Shown here: in pieces, positions 52,170 through 60,891 of the stretch
How the letters are laid out: the number at the start of each line of letters is the position of its first letter
How positions within the stretch are numbered: position 1 is the stretch's first letter
Assembly: GCA_025449935.1 (NCBI GenBank)
Contig: JANWIJ010000045.1
Coordinates: 40,201 to 104,200 of the forward strand
Direction of reading: 5' to 3'
Length of the DNA: 64,000 nucleotides
Source of the DNA: Chitinophagaceae bacterium
Lineage (GTDB): Bacteria; Bacteroidota; Bacteroidia; Chitinophagales; Chitinophagaceae
The notes under the pieces: model-generated
The model's database searches: none
Told to the model about the DNA's origin: nothing
Seen by the model: the letters and a program-made list of their open reading frames with translations, nothing else
Made by a program: the position numbers and the translations under genes

Positions 52170-52227
52170 ATGGCATAAACATGCTGTTTTTAAAAATGAA
52201 CTATCCTCAACAGCATGAATATGCTAT
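52170..52227. repeat. imperfect inverted repeat upstream of the central sensor kinase
   Basis: ATGGCATAAACATGCTGTT (52170-52188) vs AACAGCATGAATATGCTAT (52209-52227), 16/19 complementary, 20-nt gap. Confidence 0.65.
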
Positions 52228-52335
52228 TTTCTTACAACCGATATTTTGTTTAATTTGAATAAGATTCTACCCCTTCTCTACAAGGTATCTGTTGCCCTGA
52301 CCGCCGGATTATTTTACGCAAAAAACCAACATAGC

Positions 52336-54681
52336 ATGCCGGGGAGATTTGACCTTTTAAAATATTTTTTCCTGCTTACCTGCGGTTTGGCACATTTTGA
52401 ATTCTGCCTGGCTCAGCAGGACCAGCGAACCGATTCTTTACTGCGTATCCTGAAGAATCAACCGGGGGATACCGCAAGGGTGAACACATTAAATGCTGTG
52501 AGCAGAAGGTATTTCCAGATGGGTGATGACAGCCTTTCCTGCTTGTATGCCCGGGAGGCCATAAAGCTGGGGGAAAAACTCAACTTCAACAAGGGCTGCA
52601 TGCTGGGTCATACGAACCTCGGGTTAAATTATGAAGCCCTGGGACGCTACCCCGAAGCGATGACCGAATTGGAAAAGGCACTTGATTATGCGCAGAAGGA
52701 CCGGGATAAAAGAAGTATCGCCATAGCTTATAATAATATAGGGTTGGTTCATGGCGACCAGGGCAATCATAAGGAAGCCATCCTTTATTACACAAAGGCA
52801 GCCGACATGAGCGGGCAGGCCGGTGATAAACGGAGCCAGGCCAATGCTTATTACAACCTTGGCAATACCTATTATTCGCCTGTTTCAGATTTTACTGAAG
52901 CCATCAAAGCCCACACGAAATCTCTTCAGCTAAGCAAAGAAATCAATGACAAGCCAAGGGTATCCTTCCGGTATATTGATATCGGGAATTGTTACGAGAG
53001 CCTGGGTAACTATCCTGAAGCAATAAGAAATTACCTGTCTGCACTAAAATTATCCGAAGAACTCGGCAATAAAGCAAATATGGGCAGCGCCTATAATAAT
53101 ATTGGCGAGGTCTATAAAAACCAGGGGAACAATGCAGCGGCGCTGAAAAATTACCTGACAGGGCTTAGGTTCTTTGAAGAGGCTAAACACAAATATGGCA
53201 TCTGTGTATCGTACGATAATATCGGTGAAATATATCAGAGACAGGGCAAATATGCTGAGGCCCTGGCGAATCATTTAGCCGCCCTTAAGCTGGGGGAAGA
53301 AATGAATTATACGTATGGAATGGCTTATACCTACCGGAATATCGGAACGGCCCACTTTCTTCAATTGAATTATGCCAACGCCCTTACCAACTATCAATCC
53401 TCGTTGAAACTTTTTCAACAAATTGAGGAGAAAGAAGGGATGGCAAAAATCAATATAAATATCGGTGATACGTATTTCAGGATGAAGAACCTTCCTGAAG
53501 CCAGGAAATACCTGAACCAGGCTTTATTGGCTGCCAAAGAATTCCAGGGAAAAAAGATCATAAAGGAAACCTATGAAAGTCTCGCCCGGCTGGATAGTGC
53601 CACCGGGAACTGGGAGGAAGCCTACCGGGACCAAAAACTATTTGCCCGCTACCGCGACAGCCTGCTCAACGAGGAGAATTCAAATAAAATCACGGAAAAC
53701 ATGATGAGGTATGAGTTTGGCAAAAAGGAAGACTCAATACTATACCAGCAGATCTTAAGCAACGAAAAACTCAAACAGCAAACCTTACTAACCCAGCAGC
53801 AGCGGCAGGCGCTGCTGCTGCAGGAAAAAGACCTTGCCCTGGTCAGCAATGAAAAGAAAATGCAGTATTTGCAAATGCAGCAAGACAGTGCCCAACATGC
53901 TATACAGCGGGGCGAAACTGATAAGAAACAGGGACAACTGGAATTATTAAATAAAGAAAAAGCCATCCAGTTCCTGGAGCTGAACAAACAAAAGCAAGTA
54001 AAGAAATACCTGCTGGCCGGTTTTGCCTTAGTTCTTTTGCTTGGATTTCTTTTGTACCGGAATTATCGTAACCGCCAGCAATTAAAGCTCCAGGTACTGC
54101 GGAATAAGATTGCTTCCGACCTGCATGATGATATCGGAAGCACGCTGAGCAGCATTTCTATTTTTTCCCAAATGGCGCAACAGCAATCAAAAGAAGTGAT
54201 CCCACTGCTGGAAACCATTGGCGAAAATTCACGTAAGATGCTTGATGCTATGGCGGATATTGTATGGACGATTAATCCAGAAAATGACCAGTTTGAAAAG
54301 ATTATTTTACGTATGCGCAGCTTTGCCTATGAACTCCTGGGAGCCAAAAAAATTGATTTTGAATTTAACGCCGATGATGAGGTTTCAAAAATGAAGCTAT
54401 CGATGAATGTGCGCAGAAACCTTTATCTTATTTTTAAGGAAGCTACCAACAATATGGTAAAGTATTCCGGTGCAAACAAAGCGATATTTAATATCAAGGG
54501 AGAAAAAAATCGCTTAACTATGCTGATCCGGGATAATGGCAGGGGATTTGATACCCGGCAAACAACTTTAGGCAACGGACTGAAGAATATGAAAAAGCGT
54601 GCCGAAGAAATTGGTGCGCAATTCCTGATTGAATCCGGCTCGGGTAAAGGAACAACCGTCGAATTAAGAGTAGCTGTATAA
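52336..54681 (+). CDS. TPR-repeat sensor histidine kinase, NarX/DegS-like (HisKA_3-type) class
   Basis: signal peptide from ATG 52336 (track begins 52246); at least six TPRs; TM; KIASDLHDDIGSTLSSISIFSQMA, DNGRGFDTRQTTLGNGLKNMKKRAEEIGA. Confidence 0.92.
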   Translation: MPGRFDLLKYFFLLTCGLAHFEFCLAQQDQRTDSLLRILKNQPGDTARVNTLNAVSRRYFQMGDDSLSCLYAREAIKLGEKLNFNKGCMLGHTNLGLNYEALGRYPEAMTELEKALDYAQKDRDKRSIAIAYNNIGLVHGDQGNHKEAILYYTKAADMSGQAGDKRSQANAYYNLGNTYYSPVSDFTEAIKAHTKSLQLSKEINDKPRVSFRYIDIGNCYESLGNYPEAIRNYLSALKLSEELGNKANMGSAYNNIGEVYKNQGNNAAALKNYLTGLRFFEEAKHKYGICVSYDNIGEIYQRQGKYAEALANHLAALKLGEEMNYTYGMAYTYRNIGTAHFLQLNYANALTNYQSSLKLFQQIEEKEGMAKININIGDTYFRMKNLPEARKYLNQALLAAKEFQGKKIIKETYESLARLDSATGNWEEAYRDQKLFARYRDSLLNEENSNKITENMMRYEFGKKEDSILYQQILSNEKLKQQTLLTQQQRQALLLQEKDLALVSNEKKMQYLQMQQDSAQHAIQRGETDKKQGQLELLNKEKAIQFLELNKQKQVKKYLLAGFALVLLLGFLLYRNYRNRQQLKLQVLRNKIASDLHDDIGSTLSSISIFSQMAQQQSKEVIPLLETIGENSRKMLDAMADIVWTINPENDQFEKIILRMRSFAYELLGAKKIDFEFNADDEVSKMKLSMNVRRNLYLIFKEATNNMVKYSGANKAIFNIKGEKNRLTMLIRDNGRGFDTRQTTLGNGLKNMKKRAEEIGAQFLIESGSGKGTTVELRVAV

Positions 54682-54698
54682 TTAAACCGCTTGCTAAA

Positions 54699-55337
54699 AT
54701 GAATATCAAGGTTGCCATCTTTGAAGACAATAAAAGCCTGCGGCAGGGACTTTACCAATTGATAAATGGCAGCGAAGGGTTTCAATGTACCGGGGCTTTT
54801 GAAGACTGCCTGAATCTTATCCGGGATATTGAATCCGCAAAACCGGATGTGGTGCTGATGGACATCCAGATGCCCGGTATCAATGGCATCGAAGCTGTGG
54901 GTATACTGCGCGATAAGTATCCCGGGTTAAAAATCCTGATGCAGACTATTTTCGAGGAGAGCGAAAAGATATTTCAATCCATACTTGCCGGGGCTTGCGG
55001 TTATATCCTGAAAAATACCTCCCCGGCCAGGATACTGGACTTCATAAAAGAAACCTATGAAGGTGGCGCCCCGATGAGTCCTTCCGTTGCGACCAAGGTT
55101 TTGAAAATGGTGGTATCGCAGTCTCCTTCCCATCATGTGAATACCTTCAATCTTTCCGAAAGAGAAAAAGAAATTCTTTCCTGCATGGTAAAAGGCATGA
55201 GTTACAAACTGATCGCGGATGCCTGCAGTATCAGTATCGATACGGTGCGGGGGCATATCCGGAGCATTTACGAGAAGCTGCATGTACATTCCAAGAGCGA
55301 GGCGGTGGCAAAAGCCATCCGGAGTAATCTTGATTAG
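54699..55337 (+). CDS. NarL/FixJ (LuxR-HTH) response regulator
   Basis: receiver DVVLMDIQMPGINGIEAV; HTH LSEREKEILSCMVKGMSYKLIADACSISIDTVRGHIRSIYEKLHVHSKSEAVAKAI. Confidence 0.95.
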   Translation: MNIKVAIFEDNKSLRQGLYQLINGSEGFQCTGAFEDCLNLIRDIESAKPDVVLMDIQMPGINGIEAVGILRDKYPGLKILMQTIFEESEKIFQSILAGACGYILKNTSPARILDFIKETYEGGAPMSPSVATKVLKMVVSQSPSHHVNTFNLSEREKEILSCMVKGMSYKLIADACSISIDTVRGHIRSIYEKLHVHSKSEAVAKAIRSNLD

Positions 55338-55370
55338 CGGGTGAAAGTGGCCGGTACCGAAATTAAAAAA

Positions 55371-55391
55371 GCCCCCGGAAAACCGGAGGGC
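55371..55391 (-). terminator. Rho-independent terminator for the minus-strand Kelch genes
   Basis: GCCCTCCGG-TTTT-CCGGGGGC + TTTTTT on minus strand. Confidence 0.75.
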
Positions 55392-55426
55392 AAACAAGAT
55401 TTATTACGGGCTTCATGCCTGGATTT

Positions 55427-57199
55427 TTAAAACGCCAGTTTATACAGTTTATCGAAAATAAAACCAGGAGTAGTAGGAGAACCGCCCACCGCATACACTT
55501 CATTATTTACAGTAATAAACCACGAGAGATGGACTATCTGCGGAAGATTACTGATTGACCAGGTATTGGTTGACAAATCGTAAATATCAAAATGAGTAAG
55601 CCTGTAGTTTAATGTATATTGCGGGATTCTCGATACCGGGAAAATTAATTTATTGCCGTTCCTGACTGGAGGCTTGGATAATGTACCGGACAAACAATCA
55701 TAAGTGGTTGCCTGGGTTACTTCATCCCTTATCTCAACAATGTTTCCGCCCGCCCAGTATTCGCCGGTTACCCGGTAGTTTTTATTGCCGGCTGCTACGC
55801 CTGAAAACAAAGACCCCCCATTTTGAGCCATGTAATTTTCATTTGACCATGTATTGGTGACGGCATCATAAATGTCAATCCTGTTTGTAGAACAATCCTG
55901 CAGTATGTTACAGCTTCCACCGGAAAAAAAGATCTTGTTCCCTACTACAGTTACGGTTATTTTTTCCAGATCGTTTATACAATACCGCCCTTCACTTAAC
56001 GATGCGGTTGACAGCGAGTTGGTAGTGGCATCATAAATATCCACACGATCTACTAATTGCTGGTTATAATAACCGCCCCCGACAGGAACCCAAATCGTGC
56101 CGCCGACAAAAAAAACCTTGTTCCCTATTGCCCCACCTGCAATGCCTCCCCTTGCCTGGCTTAATTGGGTTATGCTCCATGTGTTGGTGGAAACATCGTA
56201 AATATCCACTGTTGTTCCCGGGGTATTACCGTAGCCTCCGCCAAAGAAAATTTTATTGCCAAGTACTGCGACCGCACCAATTACACGGGATTCTGATAAC
56301 TGGGTAATTGCCCATTGACCGGTAGTGATGTCATAAATATCCACCCTGCTGGAAAAATCAGCAGGGTTGTCACCTGTATAACTTCTAAAACCACCAGCTA
56401 TTAATATTTTATTACCGGCAGTGGCAACTGTAATACCATACCTCGCTTCGGGAAGTTGGCCAGAAAATGGAAAGCTGGCAGTACTGACTGGCCTGTTTGC
56501 CGTATCACAATTTTGAGGGGGAGGACCTGTTGCCTGAACAATTATTCGAACGGTGTCTTTCGCAGACAATCCGCCCGCATCAGTTACTTTCAATTCAAAC
56601 TGGTAAATGCCCTGCAGAAGAGCCGTCACCTGCGTTTGTATTGTATTAGGAGTAGCTATAGTGAATGTTGATGGGCCGGAGAATTTCGTCCATTGATAAC
56701 TGGTGATATTATTGTCCGGATCAGTTGAGCCGCTGCCATCGAGGTTACTGGTATTTACTGGTAAAGTAATTACCTGGTCTGCTCCTGCATCAGCAATGGG
56801 AGGATGGTTTGTTGTTATTACAGCATCAACTGTAACCCGCAATGTATCCTTAGCAGAAAAGCCACCATTGTCTGTTACTTTCAATTCAAACTGGTACACC
56901 CCTGCTATAAGATCCTTTACAACAGTTATTGTTCCTGATGGATCGTAAATAGTAAAAGAAGCAGGGCCGGTAATCTTTGTCCATTGAAAACTGCCTATGG
57001 TACCATCCGGGTCGCTTGAACTGCTGCCATCCAGCGAAACGCTGTCGGTTGGCAAAGCGATGACCTGGTCCGGTCCTGCATTGGCTATTGGTGGTTTATT
57101 AACATTGCATCCCTCACAGGAATATTCCTTTTTGCAGGAGAGGTGAAATAATAATCCAATCCAAAAAAGAAAAACAAGTAGTCCCCGGATAGGTTTCAT
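55427..57199 (-). CDS. Kelch-repeat lipoprotein with two PKD-like domains (paralog 3)
   Basis: lipobox HLSC followed by KKEYSCEGC as in paralog 1; PPIANAGPDQVIALPTDSVSLDGSSSSDPDGTI x2; Kelch blades. Confidence 0.9.
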   Translation of the reverse strand: MKPIRGLLVFLFWIGLLFHLSCKKEYSCEGCNVNKPPIANAGPDQVIALPTDSVSLDGSSSSDPDGTIGSFQWTKITGPASFTIYDPSGTITVVKDLIAGVYQFELKVTDNGGFSAKDTLRVTVDAVITTNHPPIADAGADQVITLPVNTSNLDGSGSTDPDNNITSYQWTKFSGPSTFTIATPNTIQTQVTALLQGIYQFELKVTDAGGLSAKDTVRIIVQATGPPPQNCDTANRPVSTASFPFSGQLPEARYGITVATAGNKILIAGGFRSYTGDNPADFSSRVDIYDITTGQWAITQLSESRVIGAVAVLGNKIFFGGGYGNTPGTTVDIYDVSTNTWSITQLSQARGGIAGGAIGNKVFFVGGTIWVPVGGGYYNQQLVDRVDIYDATTNSLSTASLSEGRYCINDLEKITVTVVGNKIFFSGGSCNILQDCSTNRIDIYDAVTNTWSNENYMAQNGGSLFSGVAAGNKNYRVTGEYWAGGNIVEIRDEVTQATTYDCLSGTLSKPPVRNGNKLIFPVSRIPQYTLNYRLTHFDIYDLSTNTWSISNLPQIVHLSWFITVNNEVYAVGGSPTTPGFIFDKLYKLAF

Positions 57200-57210
57200 T
57201 TTATAAGTTC

Positions 57211-58407
57211 TTAAAGCGTCAATCTCCAGATTTTATTTGTTTGATAACCGTATTGATATGAGACCTCACCTCCTGCAAAGTAAACATAGTTGCCAACTCC
57301 TATAATACCAGGCCAGTTCAATTCCTGGTCAAGGGTTATGGCGGACCATGAATTGGTCAAAGCATTATACATATTACCCTTTCTTCCATACAGTATCAGG
57401 CACTTGTTATTTAGTGAGACGGATTTCAAATACAGGCCCATGATATTTACTTCCTCAACGGTCCAGGTCCCCGTTGAGTTGTCGTATATGTCTACCTTAC
57501 GAGAAGAAGGAGTTGCAAACCCTGTGATACCACCTGCAAAAAAAGCCTTCGAACTAATAGAAAATGCTGCCGGAGAAGATCTTGCTTCACTTAAACTTGT
57601 CATTGACCAGGCATTGGTTGTTGAATTATAAATATCTATCCGGTTTGACACAGGCGCCCAGCCAAAATAATTGCCCCCGGCAAATATTACTTTATCACCG
57701 GCAATTGCAGCTGCTATACCGGTTCTTGCTTCACTCAGCGTTGCGGTTGACAATCCGTTGGAAGCAACATCATAGATATCTACTTTATTGGAAACAACAA
57801 CATTTTGAAAACCCAGGGCTTTGATACCCCCTGCAAAAAACACTTTGCTGCCAAGCGACGTTACGGCAACGCCGGCCCTTGCCTCACTTAGTTGGAGGAT
57901 TGACCATGCGTTTGCCGAAGCGTCGTAAACATCCACTTTATCAGACCATGAACGATCAGCAGTGTCTACACCTCCTGCAAAAAATATTTTGTCACCCACC
58001 GTTACGGAGGACGTTCCTACATAGTATCTGCCTAATTCATGTATTGACCAGCTATTAGTGCTTGTATCGTAAATATCCACCCTCGTTGATTCACTTATGC
58101 AAAGTGATGCCATTGAGTCACCATAATCACCGCCGGGAACAAAACACTCCTTGCCATACTTCCCTCCGGCAAAAAGTATTTTATTACCCGCTGCTCCTGT
58201 CACTACACTGTACCTGGCCTGGGAAAGCGTGTCAAAAAAAGTGAGGTGCAAATCAATAATGGATGGGGGTGGCGGAGGTGGCGGGGGTGGTGGGGGTGGC
58301 TGGCTGATAACAGAAGTCACAGGTTTATCTTTTTTACAGGCTATAAAGGCAACTGTATTTACCAGAAACAGATAAGCGGCAATCTTTAGTATCGGTTTCA
58401 TAACCAA
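57211..58407 (-). CDS. Kelch-repeat lipoprotein with poly-proline linker and no PKD domain (paralog 4)
   Basis: lipobox FIAC; 12 consecutive prolines; blades GDKIFFAGG...DKVDVYDASANAWSILQLSEARAGVAV. Confidence 0.9.
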   Translation of the reverse strand: MVMKPILKIAAYLFLVNTVAFIACKKDKPVTSVISQPPPPPPPPPPPPSIIDLHLTFFDTLSQARYSVVTGAAGNKILFAGGKYGKECFVPGGDYGDSMASLCISESTRVDIYDTSTNSWSIHELGRYYVGTSSVTVGDKIFFAGGVDTADRSWSDKVDVYDASANAWSILQLSEARAGVAVTSLGSKVFFAGGIKALGFQNVVVSNKVDIYDVASNGLSTATLSEARTGIAAAIAGDKVIFAGGNYFGWAPVSNRIDIYNSTTNAWSMTSLSEARSSPAAFSISSKAFFAGGITGFATPSSRKVDIYDNSTGTWTVEEVNIMGLYLKSVSLNNKCLILYGRKGNMYNALTNSWSAITLDQELNWPGIIGVGNYVYFAGGEVSYQYGYQTNKIWRLTL

Positions 58408-58506
58408 ACCATTATTGTTTCAAAAAAAAATGATTTCCACCTGATCACCCGGAACTACAATCTCCTAATTTATCCCTCGTTCTTTAATAGCGGTTGTCGA
58501 GAAAAT

Positions 58507-58538
58507 AATCCAACAAAAGACAAATCTTTTGTTGGATT
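58507..58538 (-). terminator. perfect stem-loop after the haloperoxidase gene
   Basis: AATCCAACAAAAGA-CAAA-TCTTTTGTTGGATT, 14-bp perfect stem, 4-nt loop; T-rich tract follows on minus strand. Confidence 0.6.
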
Positions 58539-58561
58539 TGTATCAATCAAACTTCATCTGG

Positions 58562-59968
58562 TCAGTTACCTTTTTTAAACTTGATTTTGGAAAGAACTTT
58601 TTCTGCAATTTTTTTGCCTTGCACCCTGCTTTTATCCTGTGTGGCCTGGTAGTGAAGCCCCCCAAATACCCTGCTGTTCGACATTTCTATGCTCATCTCC
58701 TCCCATGAGTCATAACTGCGGGGAGGATAGCCGAGATAATCATAGGTATGAAGGGTGAGTTGAAAATTGGCGCCAAACATATCAGCAAGCATGGTTGTTG
58801 CCGCTGAGTTGATGGTGGCATGACCTGATGGAAACTCAGGGTGGTTAGGTACAGCAATAAAGGTGGTCCAGGCAGGGTCTATGTATTGTTTAACGTAGGT
58901 AACAGGGCGCACCAGGTTAAAGACGTATTTGTCAGTGAAACATATAATGGTAGCGTCACTCTGAGCTATCCCGATCTTTGCATAGGCTAATGCAGCTACA
59001 TCAAGCATGGGTTTAGCTTTGTTGAGGGTTTGCGTTAAAATGGAAACAAAATTTCCACCTGGAGAATAGCCGGGAACATCCCGGTGGTAAATAGCGGAAG
59101 CCTGTTGATCGGGGGTCGCATTATTTCGCTTGTCATAAACATCTTTTGCCATGTTCCAAAAATCTGAGCCGGGAACAATGGAATAGGTTGGCGGCGGCGG
59201 TAGTGCAGTGCCATTTGCTACACCAGGCACCAGGAGCCTGCGCTGCCATGCATATGGATTCACAATCGGAGCTGGTGGAGGTGACGTTGGTACCCAATAC
59301 CAGGGATGGATAGGCGTGGGTGGTGGCGCAATATATGGAGGATTTACATTTGCCGACCCATCGGAAGCAGCCCATACAAAAACCCTGGCAGCTACTTCTT
59401 TTCCAAAAGCGATGGAGCGTTGCAATGTTGCAACAGCCACTTCACCTGCATAGGTTGCCTGCAAGGTATTTTCAAGGCTTTCCATTTTTATTTTGTTTTC
59501 AGCGGATGTTGTTGGAAACAGTTTCCGGTTCATTTCTGCAAGCGCTGCATTGGCACTGGCTGCCCAATGATAGGCTTTACCAGGCTCAGTTGCCGGCATC
59601 GCAGGAAAAGCGGTGAGCTGACCATGTAAGGATTGATAGGCAGGCATACCCGGTACTACCGATTCGTAAAGTGCAATACCGCAATAGGCCTGGCATCGTT
59701 CTGTACTCTGGCTACCCGTACCGATGGGAAGCGGAACCTTCAGCATATCCAACTGCATATTAAGCCATTGAATAACTACTTCAGAAGAAAAAGTTTTGGT
59801 TTGCGTTAAATGACCGTTGTCTTTGTCGCCTTTGGCTGTTGGTTCTCCGGCCACATAGTCGCTGGAAGCTGGTTGGTCAATATACTTTTTACAGGCAAAT
59901 AAGCTACCTGTACCCATAAACAAAAGAAGCAGCCACCTTGAAGCAGCCGTCATGTTGTAAGGTTTCAT
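58562..59968 (-). CDS. vanadium-dependent haloperoxidase-like / PAP2-superfamily lipoprotein
   Basis: lipobox LFAC; FPSGHATINSAATTMLADMFG and SRVFGGLHYQATQDKS (PAP2 signature blocks), RPVTYVKQY; start reset to MKPYNMTAASRW at 59968. Confidence 0.88.
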   Translation of the reverse strand: MKPYNMTAASRWLLLLFMGTGSLFACKKYIDQPASSDYVAGEPTAKGDKDNGHLTQTKTFSSEVVIQWLNMQLDMLKVPLPIGTGSQSTERCQAYCGIALYESVVPGMPAYQSLHGQLTAFPAMPATEPGKAYHWAASANAALAEMNRKLFPTTSAENKIKMESLENTLQATYAGEVAVATLQRSIAFGKEVAARVFVWAASDGSANVNPPYIAPPPTPIHPWYWVPTSPPPAPIVNPYAWQRRLLVPGVANGTALPPPPTYSIVPGSDFWNMAKDVYDKRNNATPDQQASAIYHRDVPGYSPGGNFVSILTQTLNKAKPMLDVAALAYAKIGIAQSDATIICFTDKYVFNLVRPVTYVKQYIDPAWTTFIAVPNHPEFPSGHATINSAATTMLADMFGANFQLTLHTYDYLGYPPRSYDSWEEMSIEMSNSRVFGGLHYQATQDKSRVQGKKIAEKVLSKIKFKKGN

Positions 59969-60150
59969 ATTGAAATAATTTAGTTGAAAAAATTTTGCCT
60001 TTGCAATGTGCCCCCCGCAAAAAGCCGCATTTTTCATTTGGCAAACAGGCATTGCTGACAATATGAAAATATCACACTGAGAAGGGTGACCCCAGAGCCA
60101 TTGAGTGAACGACACAATAGGGGGGTGATCTGCGAAAATGGATGGAAGTT

Positions 60151-60891
60151 TCAGAAAAGCTTCAACAAGGCTTCTTTGCGACTGCGGGAAACATTGACAG
60201 AAGTACCATCACTCATAACAAGGTAACCGCCTTCACCACGGACATATCTTGTTACTTCATTTAAATTCACCAGGTAGGAATTATGAACCCGTACAAAAAA
60301 GGGAAATCCCTGCAATTGTTCCTCAATTTCTTTCAGGGTCCTGCAGGCAATTATTTTAGTTCTGTTTTTCAGGGAGAAATGCGTGTAATTGTCACTTGCT
60401 TCACAACATATAACTTGTTCTGCGTAGATCAGCTCAAAACCCTCTGCGGTAGGAACGGCTATTTTACTAAACCCGCCGCCTTTACCTTGCAGTTGATTTA
60501 ATAAAATCTGAAACTGTTCCGCGAAGGGTAAATGACGCTCTTCCTGAACTTTTTTCACCGCACTGACCAATTCTTTCGGATCAATTGGTTTTAATAAATA
60601 ATCCAATGCACTAAAACGAATTGCTTTCATGGCATACTGGTCGTAGCTGGTAGTGAAAATGACGGCAAAGGAAATAGTTGATAATTGTTCCAGCAGTTCA
60701 AACCCATTCATCACGGGCATTTCAATATCAAGGAATACAAGGTCGGGTTTAAATTTCTCAATAGTTTCTAATCCCTTTTTGGCAGAATGACATTGTCCGA
60801 TCAGTTGAACGTCGGGGCAATAATCTTTTAGCAAAAGAGTCAATGATTCAAGACAATGCAGTTCATCATCAATAATTATTGCTTTAATCAT
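60151..60891 (-). CDS. LytTR-family response regulator
   Basis: AIIIDDELHCLESLTLLLKDYCPDVQL...DLVFLDIEMPVMNGFELLEQL; LytTR tail YVRGEGGYLVMSDGTSVNVSRSRKEALLKLF. Confidence 0.95.
   Translation of the reverse strand: MIKAIIIDDELHCLESLTLLLKDYCPDVQLIGQCHSAKKGLETIEKFKPDLVFLDIEMPVMNGFELLEQLSTISFAVIFTTSYDQYAMKAIRFSALDYLLKPIDPKELVSAVKKVQEERHLPFAEQFQILLNQLQGKGGGFSKIAVPTAEGFELIYAEQVICCEASDNYTHFSLKNRTKIIACRTLKEIEEQLQGFPFFVRVHNSYLVNLNEVTRYVRGEGGYLVMSDGTSVNVSRSRKEALLKLF

Noticed and set aside
48549-58407. Regularly spaced repeats (catcataaatatc) considered as CRISPR
   Set aside because: They lie in frame inside Kelch blades with irregular, coding, non-unique spacers; no cas genes nearby.
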